Shown piece by piece: positions 21,497 through 32,282 of a DNA stretch of 64,000 bases (positions are counted from its first letter, which is position 1; every line of letters begins with the position of its first letter). This DNA comes from Hyaloraphidium curvatum (lineage: Eukaryota > Monoblepharomycota > Hyaloraphidiomycetes > Hyaloraphidiales > Hyaloraphidiaceae): NCBI GenBank assembly GCA_025558095.1, contig JAIVFI010000035.1:487500-551499 (forward strand). Direction: 5' to 3'. A program made the translations under genes and the position numbers. The notes under the pieces are model-generated. The model had not been told where the DNA came from. It searched no databases and saw nothing but the letters and a program-made list of their open reading frames with translations.

Positions 21497-23740
21497 CTAC
21501 TGCAGAGCTTTGCTCCAGTTTCTCCCCGCCCTGTCAGCCTCGGTCATCAGCTCCGCGTACGTCCGCCCCGGACTGCCCGGATCCGCAGGCGAGGGGAAGA
21601 TTCCCGACTGGGCCACCTCCTCCGTGGCCGCGTCCACCTCTTCCTCCTGGACAACAAGCGGCGCGGCCGCGGAGATGCCTGCGGCCACCAGGGTGCGCCG
21701 GAAGTTGTCAGCCACGCGGCGCACTGACAGGAAGCTGTCAGGACCCGTGGGGCGCAAGTAAGCGGAAGCGGCCGGCACACACTCATGACGCCATATTGTC
21801 TCCCAACGACCTCCAGGTACCGCAAAATGACCCTCAGGTCGTCCACATACGGACTGGTGTCCGTCTCGGCGGCGCTTGGGGAAGCCCGCGGCACCGTGAT
21901 CGCGGCCAGGTTCATCCCAGCGACCCTGAGCGTCGGCATCACGTTTCCGAAATGGGTGTACCTGCCCTCCGGCTCGGCCTTGAGCTGGCTGGAGACGAGG
22001 CCAACGTACGCGATGCCGCCCTCGAGCATGGGCAGGAACTCTGGCGAGCGGAGGAGCGAGGCACCGGCGTCCTGGACGGAGCCGTCGCGGAGGAAGAAAT
22101 GCTCGAGCGTGTAGCTCCGCCTTGCGGCGAGGCAGTAGACGGTATGGAAGGCGTGGCCTTCGAGCGAGAACCAGGAGCGCCAGGAGGAGAGGAAAGAGAC
22201 GGCATCGCCTTGCCAGAGAGCGGCACCGTACGGAGCGGGAACGGCGGAGTAGGCAGCGAAGACCATGCCGTCAAAGAGCTTGCTCTGCGCGATGAAGGCC
22301 AGCTCCGCAATCGTGAGCTCCGAGATCGGGCGACCTATTGTTGCCAGGGGATTCAACTCGTGCTGCACAACATGCTGCTTGATTAGGTGGCGCCGGCGCC
22401 TGAAGAAAATGTTCAGATACCACAACACGTTCACTGAAGCCCGCCGCGAGAAGACGGGCCCAACGAGCTGACGGACGAGGCGAGAGCCGGTGTCGAAGTC
22501 CGGGGACCGGCAAAAGGGAGCAAAGTCCACCCATGCCCACTGCGGTGTTGGCATTGGAGATAGGAAGAGGGCACAGAAGACTTCTTCGGGGTCCGGGTTG
22601 TCATAGTACGATTCGTGACAGGGGAGCGGGAAGGGCCGGGGCGGGTAGAAGTCCAGAAGTGGCTAGCGATCCGCAAAGTACGAGAAAGATCTGGAGGAAT
22701 GTGAGGACACGGTCGATTGGTCGGAACCGCGGCGCGGGACCCACACGTCATAGGAAGCCACCGCCATCCACGCGCAAAGCACCGACTCCGCTCGTATCAA
22801 ATCCGCTGCGCTCTGCGGGACCACGCACGGTTGCAGGCCGTCGACGTCCAAAATCCGAAGCCTCCCGACAAGCCCCGCGGCTTCGCGCAGCATGGCACCC
22901 GTCGTCGCCCCCACGATGCCCGTGCGGATGAACACCTGAATCAACATGAAGAGGGTCTGGAGGGCTTCGATGTCGCAGATGGGACGGTGCGACGGGTCGG
23001 CGCCAAAGTGCCCGGCCAAAAGCAGGTCGCGGAATTCTCGCAGTACGCCCGGGCGAGCCTGGCCTTGTCCATCTCCGAGAGACCGAGCACCGACGTCCTA
23101 ACTCCGACCGCGGCCATGGCAAAGAGAAGGGCCAGCGGCGGGTTCGGCCCGTACAGCGGAGACGCGCTGTTGGGTGCGAAAGCGGCCTCGAAGGTAGCGC
23201 GGTGGATGATGGGATACAGCTTGTGGTAGTCCGACCAGAAATGAGAGAGGCATGCGAACACCAAGGAGTCTGCCAAGCTCGTCAGCGGGTGGAATTTCGA
23301 GGACGCGTTCGGGCCCACCTGGTTCCACGGCCGTCGAGGTGCAGGAGGGAAAGGCAATGGCCCGGGACGGCAATCGGTGGTCCGCTGAAGCCAGAGGCAG
23401 GCCAAGAAAGACCGGCGGTGTCGATGTGCCGGCAATTGGAACGCCGAATCCCGGCAAAGGAGGCGGCGACCAAGACGTCGGGAGCGACGGCAGTTGCAAC
23501 GGCCGCGGGAAGACGTGGGTTTCGCCTGCGACATCTAACGGCACCGCTTCGAGGGTGCCCCCTTTCTTGAGCGTCACCAACGTCTTCCGGGTCACCGACT
23601 GGTCCCGCTCCTTGCAGGGCCGGCCGGACTTGGTGCAGCGGTCGCAGCCCGCCGGGGGCGGCGCCGAGAACGAGCACCTCTTCTTGTCCAAAAAACAGCG
23701 GAAGCTTTTTGGGCGAGGTCATCGAATGGCAGGCCTGTGG
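21497..23740 (-). pseudogene. Zn(II)2Cys6 regulator, paralogue B, probably decayed
   Basis: Homology to paralogue A runs along the minus strand with plausible introns at 23318-23270, 22746-22663 and about 21782-21724. Recognisable parts are the zinc-cluster half CFLDKKRC...CDRCTKSGRPC, then SHFWSDYHKLYPIIHRATFE, LLLAGHFG, FSRRASVNVLWYL and RSPEFLPMLEGG. Two lesions are visible. First, 25 extra bases at 23698-23722 split ACHS from CFLDKKRC inside the zinc cluster and shift the frame. Second, a one-base shift near 23041-23060 separates MDKARLARA from REFRDLLLAGH. A 44 bp GT-AG pair could splice around the second at the cost of conserved residues. A live gene with unusual splicing is possible but less likely. 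Confidence 0.6.
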
Positions 23741-24189
23741 GCGGGGGAAGGAACGCACCAGCTTCCGCGGGGGTCCGCTCCCGGAAGGGACAATCCGACC
23801 GGGGAGGCCATGTCCCACGCTGCCATCGCACCGGTTACACGTAGGATCGGCCAAGGCATGTGGGGCAGTGGCGGAGGGCGGCCCCGAAAGCGCGGGGGCG
23901 GGGCCAGAGGAGGAGTCAGGAAGGGGATAGGCAGGGACCGGGGCACCGGGGCAACGACGTCATCCGGACAACCCTCACGATCGAATACCAAAATGCGTCC
24001 TGCAACATCTTGATGGCATCGTTTGAACTTGCTGCTTGTCCGGACCGTGCCAGGTCGAAGGAGCTTAGGAAGGCTAGAGCGCTCCCCAATATTGGCGACG
24101 GCATGATGGAGGGAAGAGGGTCGTCGACAGAAGCGTTGACCGGAAAGTGAAAGGACAAGGGGTGTTCGGCACGATCGAGTACCCAGGAC

Positions 24190-24265
24190 GTTCGCTGAAC
24201 TTGCTCCACCCTGTCAGCCTCGGTCATCAGCCCCGAGTACTTCCTCCCCGGGTTGCGGGGTCCGC
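24190..24265 (-). pseudogene. Relic of a regulator B-like 3' end
   Basis: The stretch CTGTCAGCCTCGGTCATCAG and its flanks repeat the 3' coding end of paralogue B (21530-21600) with scattered changes; in frame it reads YSGLMTEADR against YAELMTEADR. Nothing upstream continues the homology, so this is a leftover gene tail between paralogues B and C. Confidence 0.5.
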
Positions 24266-24430
24266 GCTTCGCCTAGCTATGTAGGGCCGCGAGTTGCAGC
24301 CGCCTCTGGAATCGCACACAAAAGCGGATGTCGGTGCAGAGCACGACGGAGGGGTGTCGTGTATCTTGCCCTCGCAACGGGCCGCTCGACCGACACAGAC
24401 AAGGAGGACTACCGAGGCGGTCCCCGAAAA

Positions 24431-26295
24431 CTAGCCCGCCGGCACGGCCTCGTGCTCCCCCTTTGCCCACGTGCTCATCTTGTGCTCCGTCTCGTGCAGT
24501 GCCAGCACCGCCCTCCCCCCGCCCGCGGCCCCCCTCGGCACCGCCTCGTACCTCCCAAGCCTGGCCCTGGCCATCAGCCCGGGCGCCTCGTGCATCGGAG
24601 AATCCACGGGGACCAACCGCGGCACCAGGGCGCCCAGTCGCGCCGCATCGGCGCGGAAATTGGCCGCCACGGCCCCCAGGTCGCCGCCCCACGCGGCCGC
24701 CAGCAGGTCCAGGTACCCCGCCACCGCCGCCACGTCCTCCCTGAGCGCGGACAGGTCGGCCCCCGCGGGTGCCAGCGCGGCGTGCACGGCCAGGTGCACG
24801 GCGCCGGCCTTGAGCGCCGGGAGGATGGAGAGGAAGTGCGCGCACTCGCCGCGGGGATCGAGCAGGGCCAGGGTGCGGTACACCGAGGAGAGGGCGACGG
24901 CGGTTTCGAGCACGGGGAGGAACTCGGGGGCCGAGGACGGGTCGAACCCGCCGCCCGCGCCGGGGGAGGCGGGGAGGTGGTGCTCGAAGGAGATGGCGCG
25001 GGCAGACATGAGGTTCTGCGCGAGCATGTGCGCGTCGGCCTCGGAGGAAAAATAACGAGGCCAGAAGCGGAACAGGGGGCCGACGTCGCCGGCGAGAAAG
25101 GCGGGGCCGATGGCGGGCGGCATGGAGAGGTAAGCCTCCTCGTGCAGCGAGGCGAAGCGGGCGACGGCCGTTGCGTAGGCAAGCTCGTCCGCGGTGCGCT
25201 GCCCGGGGGGGCGGTGGATCATGTCCAGGGTGTCGATGCCGGCCGCGACGGCAAAGGTGCGCATGCGGACCCTCATGCGGCGGGAAAGGGCCTGGATGAA
25301 GAAGGACAAGCAGGCCGATGCCTGGCCGCTGAAGATGGGCGCGATCAGGGAGCGCACCAGGGGGAACATGGCGTCGTCCCAGACGTCCGGTCCGGATGGG
25401 AGTACGCGGAAGTCGGCCTGGGCGGGGGCCAGGGTGGAGAACCGCGCGAATCCCGCCTGCGGATCGGGGTCGTTGAAGAGGACGTCGGAAGACGGCAAGC
25501 GCACCAGCAGCGGCGGAAAGCAGTCGATGCGCGGGGGCCGGTCCGAGTAGTAGGAACCCCCGGTCTCCATGTTGACGAGGCCCAACCAGACCCTCATGAA
25601 GGATTCCTGCCGGATCCACGAGTCGGCGTCTGTCGGGTAGGGTGCGGCCAGCTCGCGCGGGCAGCACCATTCGCCGAGCCGGATCACGAGCGTCAGAAAG
25701 CTGCCGGCTCGCAGAAGAGCGCAAGGGGCCGCAGGCCGCCGTACAGGGGCGACGGCCTGCCTGCGATCGCGGCCTCGAAGGTCGGCCGATGGAGCACCGG
25801 CACGAGGCGGTTGTAGGTCGTCCAGAAGAGGGCGGCACAGCGGTCGACGATGCCGGGGAGCGCGGCCGACACGGGCGAGGCGGCGAGGGGCGGCGACACG
25901 GGCGTCGGCGGGGCGGCGGGCTGCTGCAGCCACGCGGGGGGGCCGAACGAGCCGAAGGGGCCGAAGGGGCCCGGCGCCACGTCAGCGGCCGCGAAGGGGG
26001 TCCAAAGCGCGGCGGGCGGCGGGGCGGCCGACGGCGGGAAGGCAAACGCGCCCGGCGGCGGCGGCAATGCCTGCACGCCCGGCGGCGTCGCCGGAGACCC
26101 ACCCGACGAGCTGCCACCCGCCGCGGGCGCCCGCCCGGCCCGCTTGAGCGCGATCAGCTCGCGCCGCGGCAGCGTCCCATCGGGGGCAACGCAGGGGCGG
26201 CCCGCCTTCACGCACCGGGCGCACCCGCCCGGCTGCCACTGGCAACGCTTTTTGTCTATCAAACAATTTGAGCACGCCCGCCGCGTCAGGGACAT
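24431..26295 (-). pseudogene. Zn(II)2Cys6 regulator, paralogue C, internal deletion
   Basis: The start at 26295 gives MSLTRRACSNCLIDKKRC, an intact zinc cluster very like paralogue A, then a Pro/Ala linker and FWTTYNRLVPVLHRPTFEAA. At about 25702 the frame hits a stop, and homology resumes in another frame at RAGSFLTLVIRL and runs cleanly to 24431. Compared with paralogue A, the segment matching 19735-19956 is missing: 222 bases replaced by 2, a net loss of 220, not a multiple of three. No GT-AG pair explains it, because the DNA itself is absent. The two halves are otherwise free of stops, so the loss looks recent. The C-terminus keeps the tail that A loses at its G run. Confidence 0.7.
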
Positions 26296-26576
26296 CGCGG
26301 CGGGGAAACTGGGGGACAGAGCGGCCGTCCAAGGTGTAAATCCGCCCCAACTCCTTTGAAGTTTCCTTTCGGAACCTGAATCCCATTCTTCAATTCCCCG
26401 TCATAGGACCTTGAATGTGAAGCGCAATAGCATTGCCGACTTGATTCTTTTGTTGGTCGATCTGGAGCCGTCTGAGGGGGCACCTAGGAGTCTGAAATGC
26501 TCAACGGCGGTATCTGGTACATCTGATCCTGCATCCCCATCCCCACGCCGCTCCGCAACGCCTACGAGGCCGCATC

Positions 26577-29576
26577 CTACATCACGAGCCACCTCCTCGG
26601 CCACGCCGCCGCGTCCTCCCTCCCCGCCTTGACCAAGAACCCGACCAGGAACTCCACGTCCGGCCTGAACATCCGCCGCAGCTCCCTCTCGACCTCCCCG
26701 GGCACCGCCGTCGCGTTGTTTCCGGCGTTGATCCGCCGCCCGAGCAGCTCCTCCGGCCCGCGGTCCACCTCTGCGCCGCCCTCCCCCGAGACAAGGAACC
26801 TGACCACCCCGTGCAGCACCTCGCCAGGCTTCCCCTCAACGTCGTCGAAAAAGGCCACGTGCATCCGCGAAGGGTACGGGAACACCGCGTGCCAGTTCTC
26901 CACGATGGCCCTGTACCGCGACCGCGCCTCGATCCCCTTCCACGCCCGCGCCAGCTCCCCCGCCCTCCCCTCCGTGGCCTCCCCGCGCACGATCCGCATC
27001 CACGCCGCCGGATCGTCCGGGGGCAGAACCTCCCGCGTCTCGGCGGGGGAGAGGCCGAGCACCCGCGAGGCCTCGTGCAGGAGCGACGACGCGGCGCGGG
27101 ATGCGGGTTCCCTCAGCATGAGCACCACCTTGCCGCCCGTGCCGCCGTTGGAAAGCCGCATCGCCCTTGCTGCGTGCGCGATCCCCTCGGGTGGCAAGAC
27201 CGAGTACGCGGGGGTGGCTTCCCCCGCCAGCGCGCCTCTCGGTGCGGGGTCGAAGAGGGACGAGTACCACTGGTCGTCGCGGGTGCCGTTGGGCGGGAAG
27301 GCGTACGCGGCGGCCCATTCCATCGCCCAGTCCGGCGCGCCCGACGCCAGGCTTCCCGCTGCGGCGCGGAAATGCCCCCTCCTCCACGCCTCCAGCTTCT
27401 CCTTCGCCGCCGGGTCGTGCGCGCCGTCGAAGTAGTGCAGCTCCTTGACCGGCGGAACCCAGAACCGCGGGTCGGCGCGGAGGTTCTCGGCCAGCCAGGT
27501 GGTCCCGGCCTTTTGCGCGCCGACGACCAGGAAGTCGGGGAACCGGTCGAGCCGCGTGGGCACCCTGCGTGCCGGCACCCCGACCTCCCCCGGCCCGTCG
27601 GGCGCCAGCGCCGCCAGCGCCTTGGCCGTCTCCAGCCCCCCGCTGTTCCCCTCCGCCGCGCGCAGCCACCGGTCGCGGATCACGCGCCGCCACTTGTCGT
27701 GCGCCTCCGAGGGGGTGTTTGGGTGCGGCTCGCCGGGGTGCGAACGGCGGTGCAGGTTGGCCAAGGCGAGGGGGAGCACAGAGATGCGGTAGCGCGAGAG
27801 GAAGCGCACGTTGAATTCCCTGCCAATCCGCGGGCGGGTCAGCAAAAGGCTGGGCGGGATCGGATCGTCGGAGGGGACGCACCAGTCCCCCAGAACGGGC
27901 AGCGAACCATCGAACCCCCCGACCGCCTCCCACGCCGACAGGGAAAACACGAACGAGATCGGTGGGAACCTGTTCCAAACCATCACCTCGGCCAGCGCCG
28001 CCCTCTCCAGCGCAAAGAACGGCTCCGTCCTTTCCGCCACGATCGATGCGCCCTCGGTGTGCTCGTGAACCTGCACCGTCCGCGAGACGCAGCCCTGCAC
28101 CTCGGCCCCCGCGGTGCGCGACTCCCGGCCGAGCACGGCGAGGCAGGCGGCGTAGAACGCGGGCTCCAGGGTGTCGTCCACGTCGTGCACGTGCACGAAA
28201 TGCCGCCGCCCGTCCCTGCCGCGGGAAAGGAAGGCGGGGGAGGAGCGGACGGCGGCGTTGGCGGAGCCTTCCATCGCGGTCGCGCGGTCCGGGTAGGGGA
28301 GGACCAGGTGGCGCCCCGCGAAGGAGGCGTGGTACCGGGCGATGGCGAGGGACATGGCGTCCACCCCCGCGCGCAGGTCGGCGGGGGCCGGGGGGTCGCT
28401 TCCGGGGGGAAAGGGGTCGGGGGTGACCACGGCGACGAGGAACCAGTCGCTGAAGGTCTGGTGGAGCACCGATCGGAGCGCGCGGTCGGCAAACACGGGG
28501 ATCCGCGAGGGGGTGGTCCGCAGGACGATGGTGACCGCGGGGTGCCAGCCCTGCTGCGGGGGGAGCGCGGAGGGGGCGGGGTAGGTGAGTGCGGGGAGGA
28601 GGAGGACGGATGGGCGGGGTGGAGTGGGGTGCGCGGCGAGGAGGCGCAGGGAGCGGTAGAGGGCGGCGACGGCGTCGTGCGCCGTGGGTGGAGCAGAGTC
28701 CGCTGAATGATGCCGGTGCTCGGGTCGGAGAATGCGGGCCATGCACGTGCGGAGGGTCGCAATCCGGTGCGGGGCCGCGTCGGGGTCGAGGATGCCGGCG
28801 AGCTGCCGCAGCGAGGGCGAGTCGGGCCCGCCTGTACCACCCAGCTCCGAGAGCAGCATGTCGTAGTCCACGAGTGCCCCCACCCTCCCCTTTGTCTCCA
28901 CCACCGCGCTCCGCACGTGGTGGGCAAACATCCTCCTCCCAAACTCGAGGGACCGGTTGTCCCTCGCGTGCAGGGACCTCGCCACCGAGTCCGGGTCCCT
29001 GATCACCAGCAGCGGCACCAGCGCGATCGGCACCCCGTGCTTCCCCTCGAGGTTCGCGACGGCGGCCTGCCAGAGGGGCAGCAGCAGCGCCGTCCGCGGG
29101 TCCTTGACCAGCCACGCCGCGGGCTTCCCGGGGGGGATGGCTCCCGGGGTGGCGAGCCCCAGCTCCTCCTCCATCGCGGCCTCCAGCTCCCCCCGCGCCT
29201 CGATGGCCTCGGGAAGCCCCTCCCACCCCCGGGGAAGCGGCGCCGTGCCCCTGTCCTCGAGATGCCACTCCCGCCGCAGCGCGACCAGCAGCCTCTCCTG
29301 CGCCGCGACGACGCGCCTGTGCTCGAACCAGCCCTCGGGCTCGTCTTCGCGCACGCGAAAGTCGAACACGGCTTCCGAACGGTTGGCGGCGCGGGTCAGC
29401 GGCAGCCCCAGGCATGCCGAGACGGCGTGCGCGAGGCCCGAGGTGCCGGAGCGGTGCGCGCCCAGAACGGCAAACACCGCCGCCCGCGGGCCGCCGACGG
29501 GGGGGCCGCGCGCGCCCGAGAGGAACAGTGCCGCGGCGCAGAGCGCGAGGACGAGATGGCGCTGCAGGGGCGGCAT
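26577..29576 (-). CDS. Sulfotransferase-glycosyltransferase-sulfotransferase fusion
   Basis: Intronless, 999 residues. The start at 29576 gives a signal or anchor segment (LVLALCAAALFLSGA). Domain 1 (about 33-270) has FAVLGAHRSGTSGL, a PAPS-binding P-loop-like motif, and AWLVKDPR, as in sulfotransferase-like proteins. The middle (about 300-600) looks like a family 2 glycosyltransferase: VTIVLRTTPSRIPVFADRAL, HQTFSDW, HVHDVDDTLEP (a DxD) and GGFDGSLPVLGDW. The last third has the canonical FLVVGAQKAGTTWLAENL, VKELHYFD and MLREPASRAASS of sulfotransferases. Together they suggest a Golgi or secretory enzyme that builds and sulfates a glycan; this is inference from the domains. The layout resembles bacterial capsule-type fusions. 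Limits of the middle domain are approximate. Confidence 0.75.
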   Translation of the reverse strand: MPPLQRHLVLALCAAALFLSGARGPPVGGPRAAVFAVLGAHRSGTSGLAHAVSACLGLPLTRAANRSEAVFDFRVREDEPEGWFEHRRVVAAQERLLVALRREWHLEDRGTAPLPRGWEGLPEAIEARGELEAAMEEELGLATPGAIPPGKPAAWLVKDPRTALLLPLWQAAVANLEGKHGVPIALVPLLVIRDPDSVARSLHARDNRSLEFGRRMFAHHVRSAVVETKGRVGALVDYDMLLSELGGTGGPDSPSLRQLAGILDPDAAPHRIATLRTCMARILRPEHRHHSADSAPPTAHDAVAALYRSLRLLAAHPTPPRPSVLLLPALTYPAPSALPPQQGWHPAVTIVLRTTPSRIPVFADRALRSVLHQTFSDWFLVAVVTPDPFPPGSDPPAPADLRAGVDAMSLAIARYHASFAGRHLVLPYPDRATAMEGSANAAVRSSPAFLSRGRDGRRHFVHVHDVDDTLEPAFYAACLAVLGRESRTAGAEVQGCVSRTVQVHEHTEGASIVAERTEPFFALERAALAEVMVWNRFPPISFVFSLSAWEAVGGFDGSLPVLGDWCVPSDDPIPPSLLLTRPRIGREFNVRFLSRYRISVLPLALANLHRRSHPGEPHPNTPSEAHDKWRRVIRDRWLRAAEGNSGGLETAKALAALAPDGPGEVGVPARRVPTRLDRFPDFLVVGAQKAGTTWLAENLRADPRFWVPPVKELHYFDGAHDPAAKEKLEAWRRGHFRAAAGSLASGAPDWAMEWAAAYAFPPNGTRDDQWYSSLFDPAPRGALAGEATPAYSVLPPEGIAHAARAMRLSNGGTGGKVVLMLREPASRAASSLLHEASRVLGLSPAETREVLPPDDPAAWMRIVRGEATEGRAGELARAWKGIEARSRYRAIVENWHAVFPYPSRMHVAFFDDVEGKPGEVLHGVVRFLVSGEGGAEVDRGPEELLGRRINAGNNATAVPGEVERELRRMFRPDVEFLVGFLVKAGREDAAAWPRRWLVM

Positions 29577-29748
29577 CGCGGGGACAGGGGACGGGGATGG
29601 GGATGCGGCTGGGGTGACGCAGTGGCATGCCAGGATCCCTCGATCCCTCCGGCAGGGCATCGCCATCCGGAAAGGACGAGCACCGGGCCACGGAGAGACG
29701 GCGGCGCCCAGCAATCGGAGCTACGGTCCATCCATGTCCTTTTCGGCC

Positions 29749-30572
29749 TCACAGCAGCGCCCACGCCGCCGCCGCGCCGAGCAGCGCCCACCCTGAACTC
29801 ACCGCACCAGCCGAGGAAGGCCGCGCGGTGGTCGTCAGCGAGTCGACCACTGTCCCGAGGGGTGTCAGAAGGCCGGGACGGGAAAGAGGGGGCGGAGAGG
29901 GAGACCCACGGGTGACCTTGGGCGCCTCCGCGCCGTCCCACGCCGCCGTCAGGCCGGCGGTGCAGTTCTGGAAGGTCGGGAAGTACACTTCCCCCGGACA
30001 AACGCGTCAGCTCCTTTCCCGTTTGCGGGCGGGCGGGGGGGGGAGGGTACCCACGGGTGTTGTTGGCCGCAGCGGTCGGCAGCCGCACCTGCAGCCCGAA
30101 ATCGTCGTACTGCGTGTCCGGCAGCTCGTCTCCGGCTGTGATGGCGGTCCACGTGACCGTGTCGATCTGCACCCCACCACATCGGTCAGCGACTGCCAGG
30201 CGGGGAAGGGAAGAGGCCCACGGTGGTGTTGACGGTGTTCCCGTCCGCGTCCGTCACCGGCGGCACCAGCGGCCGGAGGGTGGTGCTCACGGCCCAGCCG
30301 GGCGTGCGGCGGGGCTTGACGCTGGTCACGTTGAACGGGATCACCGCCGTCACGGCGACTTGGAAGGCCGGGTGAGTCTGACCGGAGCGGGGGGGGGCAG
30401 CCGGCGGCCACCCACGCGTGTTCTGCCCCTCGCAGCCGTGCGGCACCCGCAGCGCAAAGGCAAGGTAGCTCCCCTTGACGCCGATGTTTGGGCTCGCGGA
30501 GACGTGCGCGCGCGCGGGGGCTGCGCCGGCGAGGAGGGCGAGGGCGAGGAGGAGCAGCGCGGGCGCGCGCAT
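29749..30572 (-). CDS. DUF1775/YcnI-domain protein, single domain, predicted GPI-anchored
   Basis: Five exons on the minus strand: 30572-30416, 30358-30222, 30166-30055, 29987-29910 and 29849-29749; 194 residues. The signal peptide ends in PARA and is followed at once by HVSASPN, so signal cleavage would expose an N-terminal His. The fold landmarks of YcnI are all present: LRVPHGCEG, VTAVIPFNVTSVKP, TPGWAVST, DTVTWTA, QYDDFGLQVRLP, YFPTFQNC and a Trp in TAAWDG. In bacterial YcnI the N-terminal His and a Trp form a copper site. The C-terminus is Ser/Gly followed by WALLGAAAAWALL, a GPI-attachment type tail. It is transcribed away from the triple-domain paralogue across 1.7 kb. Confidence 0.85.
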
Positions 30573-32282
30573 CGCGGTGCCGGGGGAGGGGACGGCGCTG
30601 GAAGGGGAGCTGCGGCGGGAGGTCTCAGCGTGCCGGCGCGACCGGGCGGCGGGGCGGCGCGGGGCCGCGGGGGGCCGCGGGGCGGGCGGGCTCCGTCGGG
30701 GGCGAAGAAAACGGCCCTGCGTGCGCCGCGCGTCCGCCGCGCCGTCGTTTTCCCCTCCAGCGACCGGCAGCGCCGCAGCCTCCGGCGCCGCGCGGGATTC
30801 CACGCACCTCGCCCTCTGCCCGTGTGGGGGGTTGGCCGGCTACCCAGCCGCCGCCGGTGTCGGAGGCCAGGGACCCGAGGCCGGAACCACCGACGCGTGG
30901 GCGCGGCGAACGGGGAGGACAGCCGGGGGGTTCTCACTGCCGGAAGGGCGATGGGTTCCGATGGTGCTCAGAGGAGGGTGGGGGGCGGGGATGCCGTGCC
31001 GGAGGGCGCCAGCCCCAGGCCGCGGCAGGCTGGCAGGCGCTATCGGCGCTGTCCCAACAGCGGCGTCCGGTGTGTCGACGCGGGAACGCTCGCAGGCAAA
31101 TGGTGCCCGTGATCCGCCGGATGGCCGGCGCGCGTCCCCGGAAGGGCCGACCATACCGGCACCGCCATGCCAGCCTTGTGGCGACGCCGGGCGCGATCCG
31201 GGACGGCGGGCAGCCATCCCTCGCCGCGTAGCGGGACCGAGGTAGCAGCACGGCAGCGCGAGCAAAGCCACCAGCCCCTCGGCCAGGGACCCGTCGCCGC
31301 GCGCCCGGCGGCCCCGCGCCAAGCATGCGGCATTTCCGCCCCCAACGTTCCGCCGCCGTCCCCCCGCCGCCGTCCGGCGCCGGGTTCGTCGCTGCCGTAC
31401 GTGCGGGAACCTGAAGCCCTCAAAAAACGGCCGGGCGGCTCTGCTGTGGCCGGTTCGGGTGCGGTCTGGACCGGGTCGGCAACCTAGCCGCTCCGAAACA
31501 GAGGGGCACGGGCGGGCGGAGGCGCCCGGGACGCCGCGCGGACGTCGACCGGGGCAGCGGATTAGGTCCGACGAAAGATTTGGGGCGGCTCGGGAGGCCC
31601 ATCGGCGTGGTTTTGTGGAGCACCGCCCTCGCAGCCTCCTCCCAACCACCGACACCCCCTCCCCGGCTGGCACAAACCCGTCCGATCCGGCCCCTCAACC
31701 GCGCCCTTCCGCCCCACCGGCCGCGTCCCGCCCGTCCTTTCTGCCCTCCGTGCATCCTCCATCCCCGATCCTCCTTCCCACCCCGGCAGGCGGCGCCCGG
31801 ACCTCCCCACCAGCCCGACGAGCGCTTTTCGCTCACCTCCGTTCCCCCGCCGTCATCCCGCACCGGGACCCGCCGTCGCGACCGGCCGGCATCCCCGGAC
31901 GCGGAGCAGGCGCCCGATCGCGCGGATCTTGCACGGATGGGCGACAAGGGGCGAGTGAGGATGGCCGTGCGTGCGGCAGCTGCGCCCGCCAAGGGGCTGG
32001 GCCGACAGCGTTATCCCACCTCCGACGGCCGGCCGGCGCCAAACCGCCCGAACGCCGAACATTTGCCTACCATCACCCACAACGTTGCGAGCCCAGGTGG
32101 GTGCCCGGCCGGGCTCGGGTGTTCGGAGGGGCGGTCGGGGTGGCGGAGCGCGGCGCCGACGGTGCCCCGGGCCGCCGACTCGACTCGACGCGCCGGCGCC
32201 GCCCTCCCGCCGGCCGGCACCGTCCGCCGCCGCCGGCACGACGCTGACCGCAGCCCCCGCGGCCCCGCAGCCCCTCCGCACG
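30573..32282. promoter_or_regulatory. Divergent intergenic region between the two YcnI-type genes
   Basis: 1.7 kb separate two related genes transcribed outward. Frames here are long only because of high GC and show no domain or splice logic. The stretch must hold both promoters; shared control is plausible. No metal-response element was identified with confidence. Confidence 0.45.

Noticed and set aside
24273-26117. 614-codon minus-strand frame over regulator C
   Set aside because: A shifted-frame shadow rich in Arg and Pro. The homologous frames are the two halves of the regulator.
26836-29691. 951-codon minus-strand frame overlapping the sulfotransferase fusion
   Set aside because: Low-complexity Arg/Ala/Gly translation in a shifted frame; the other frame has clear catalytic motifs.
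30840-32250. Long frames between the two YcnI genes
   Set aside because: They are Arg/Pro/Gly-rich in all directions, with no motif or splice logic; high GC removes stop codons by chance.
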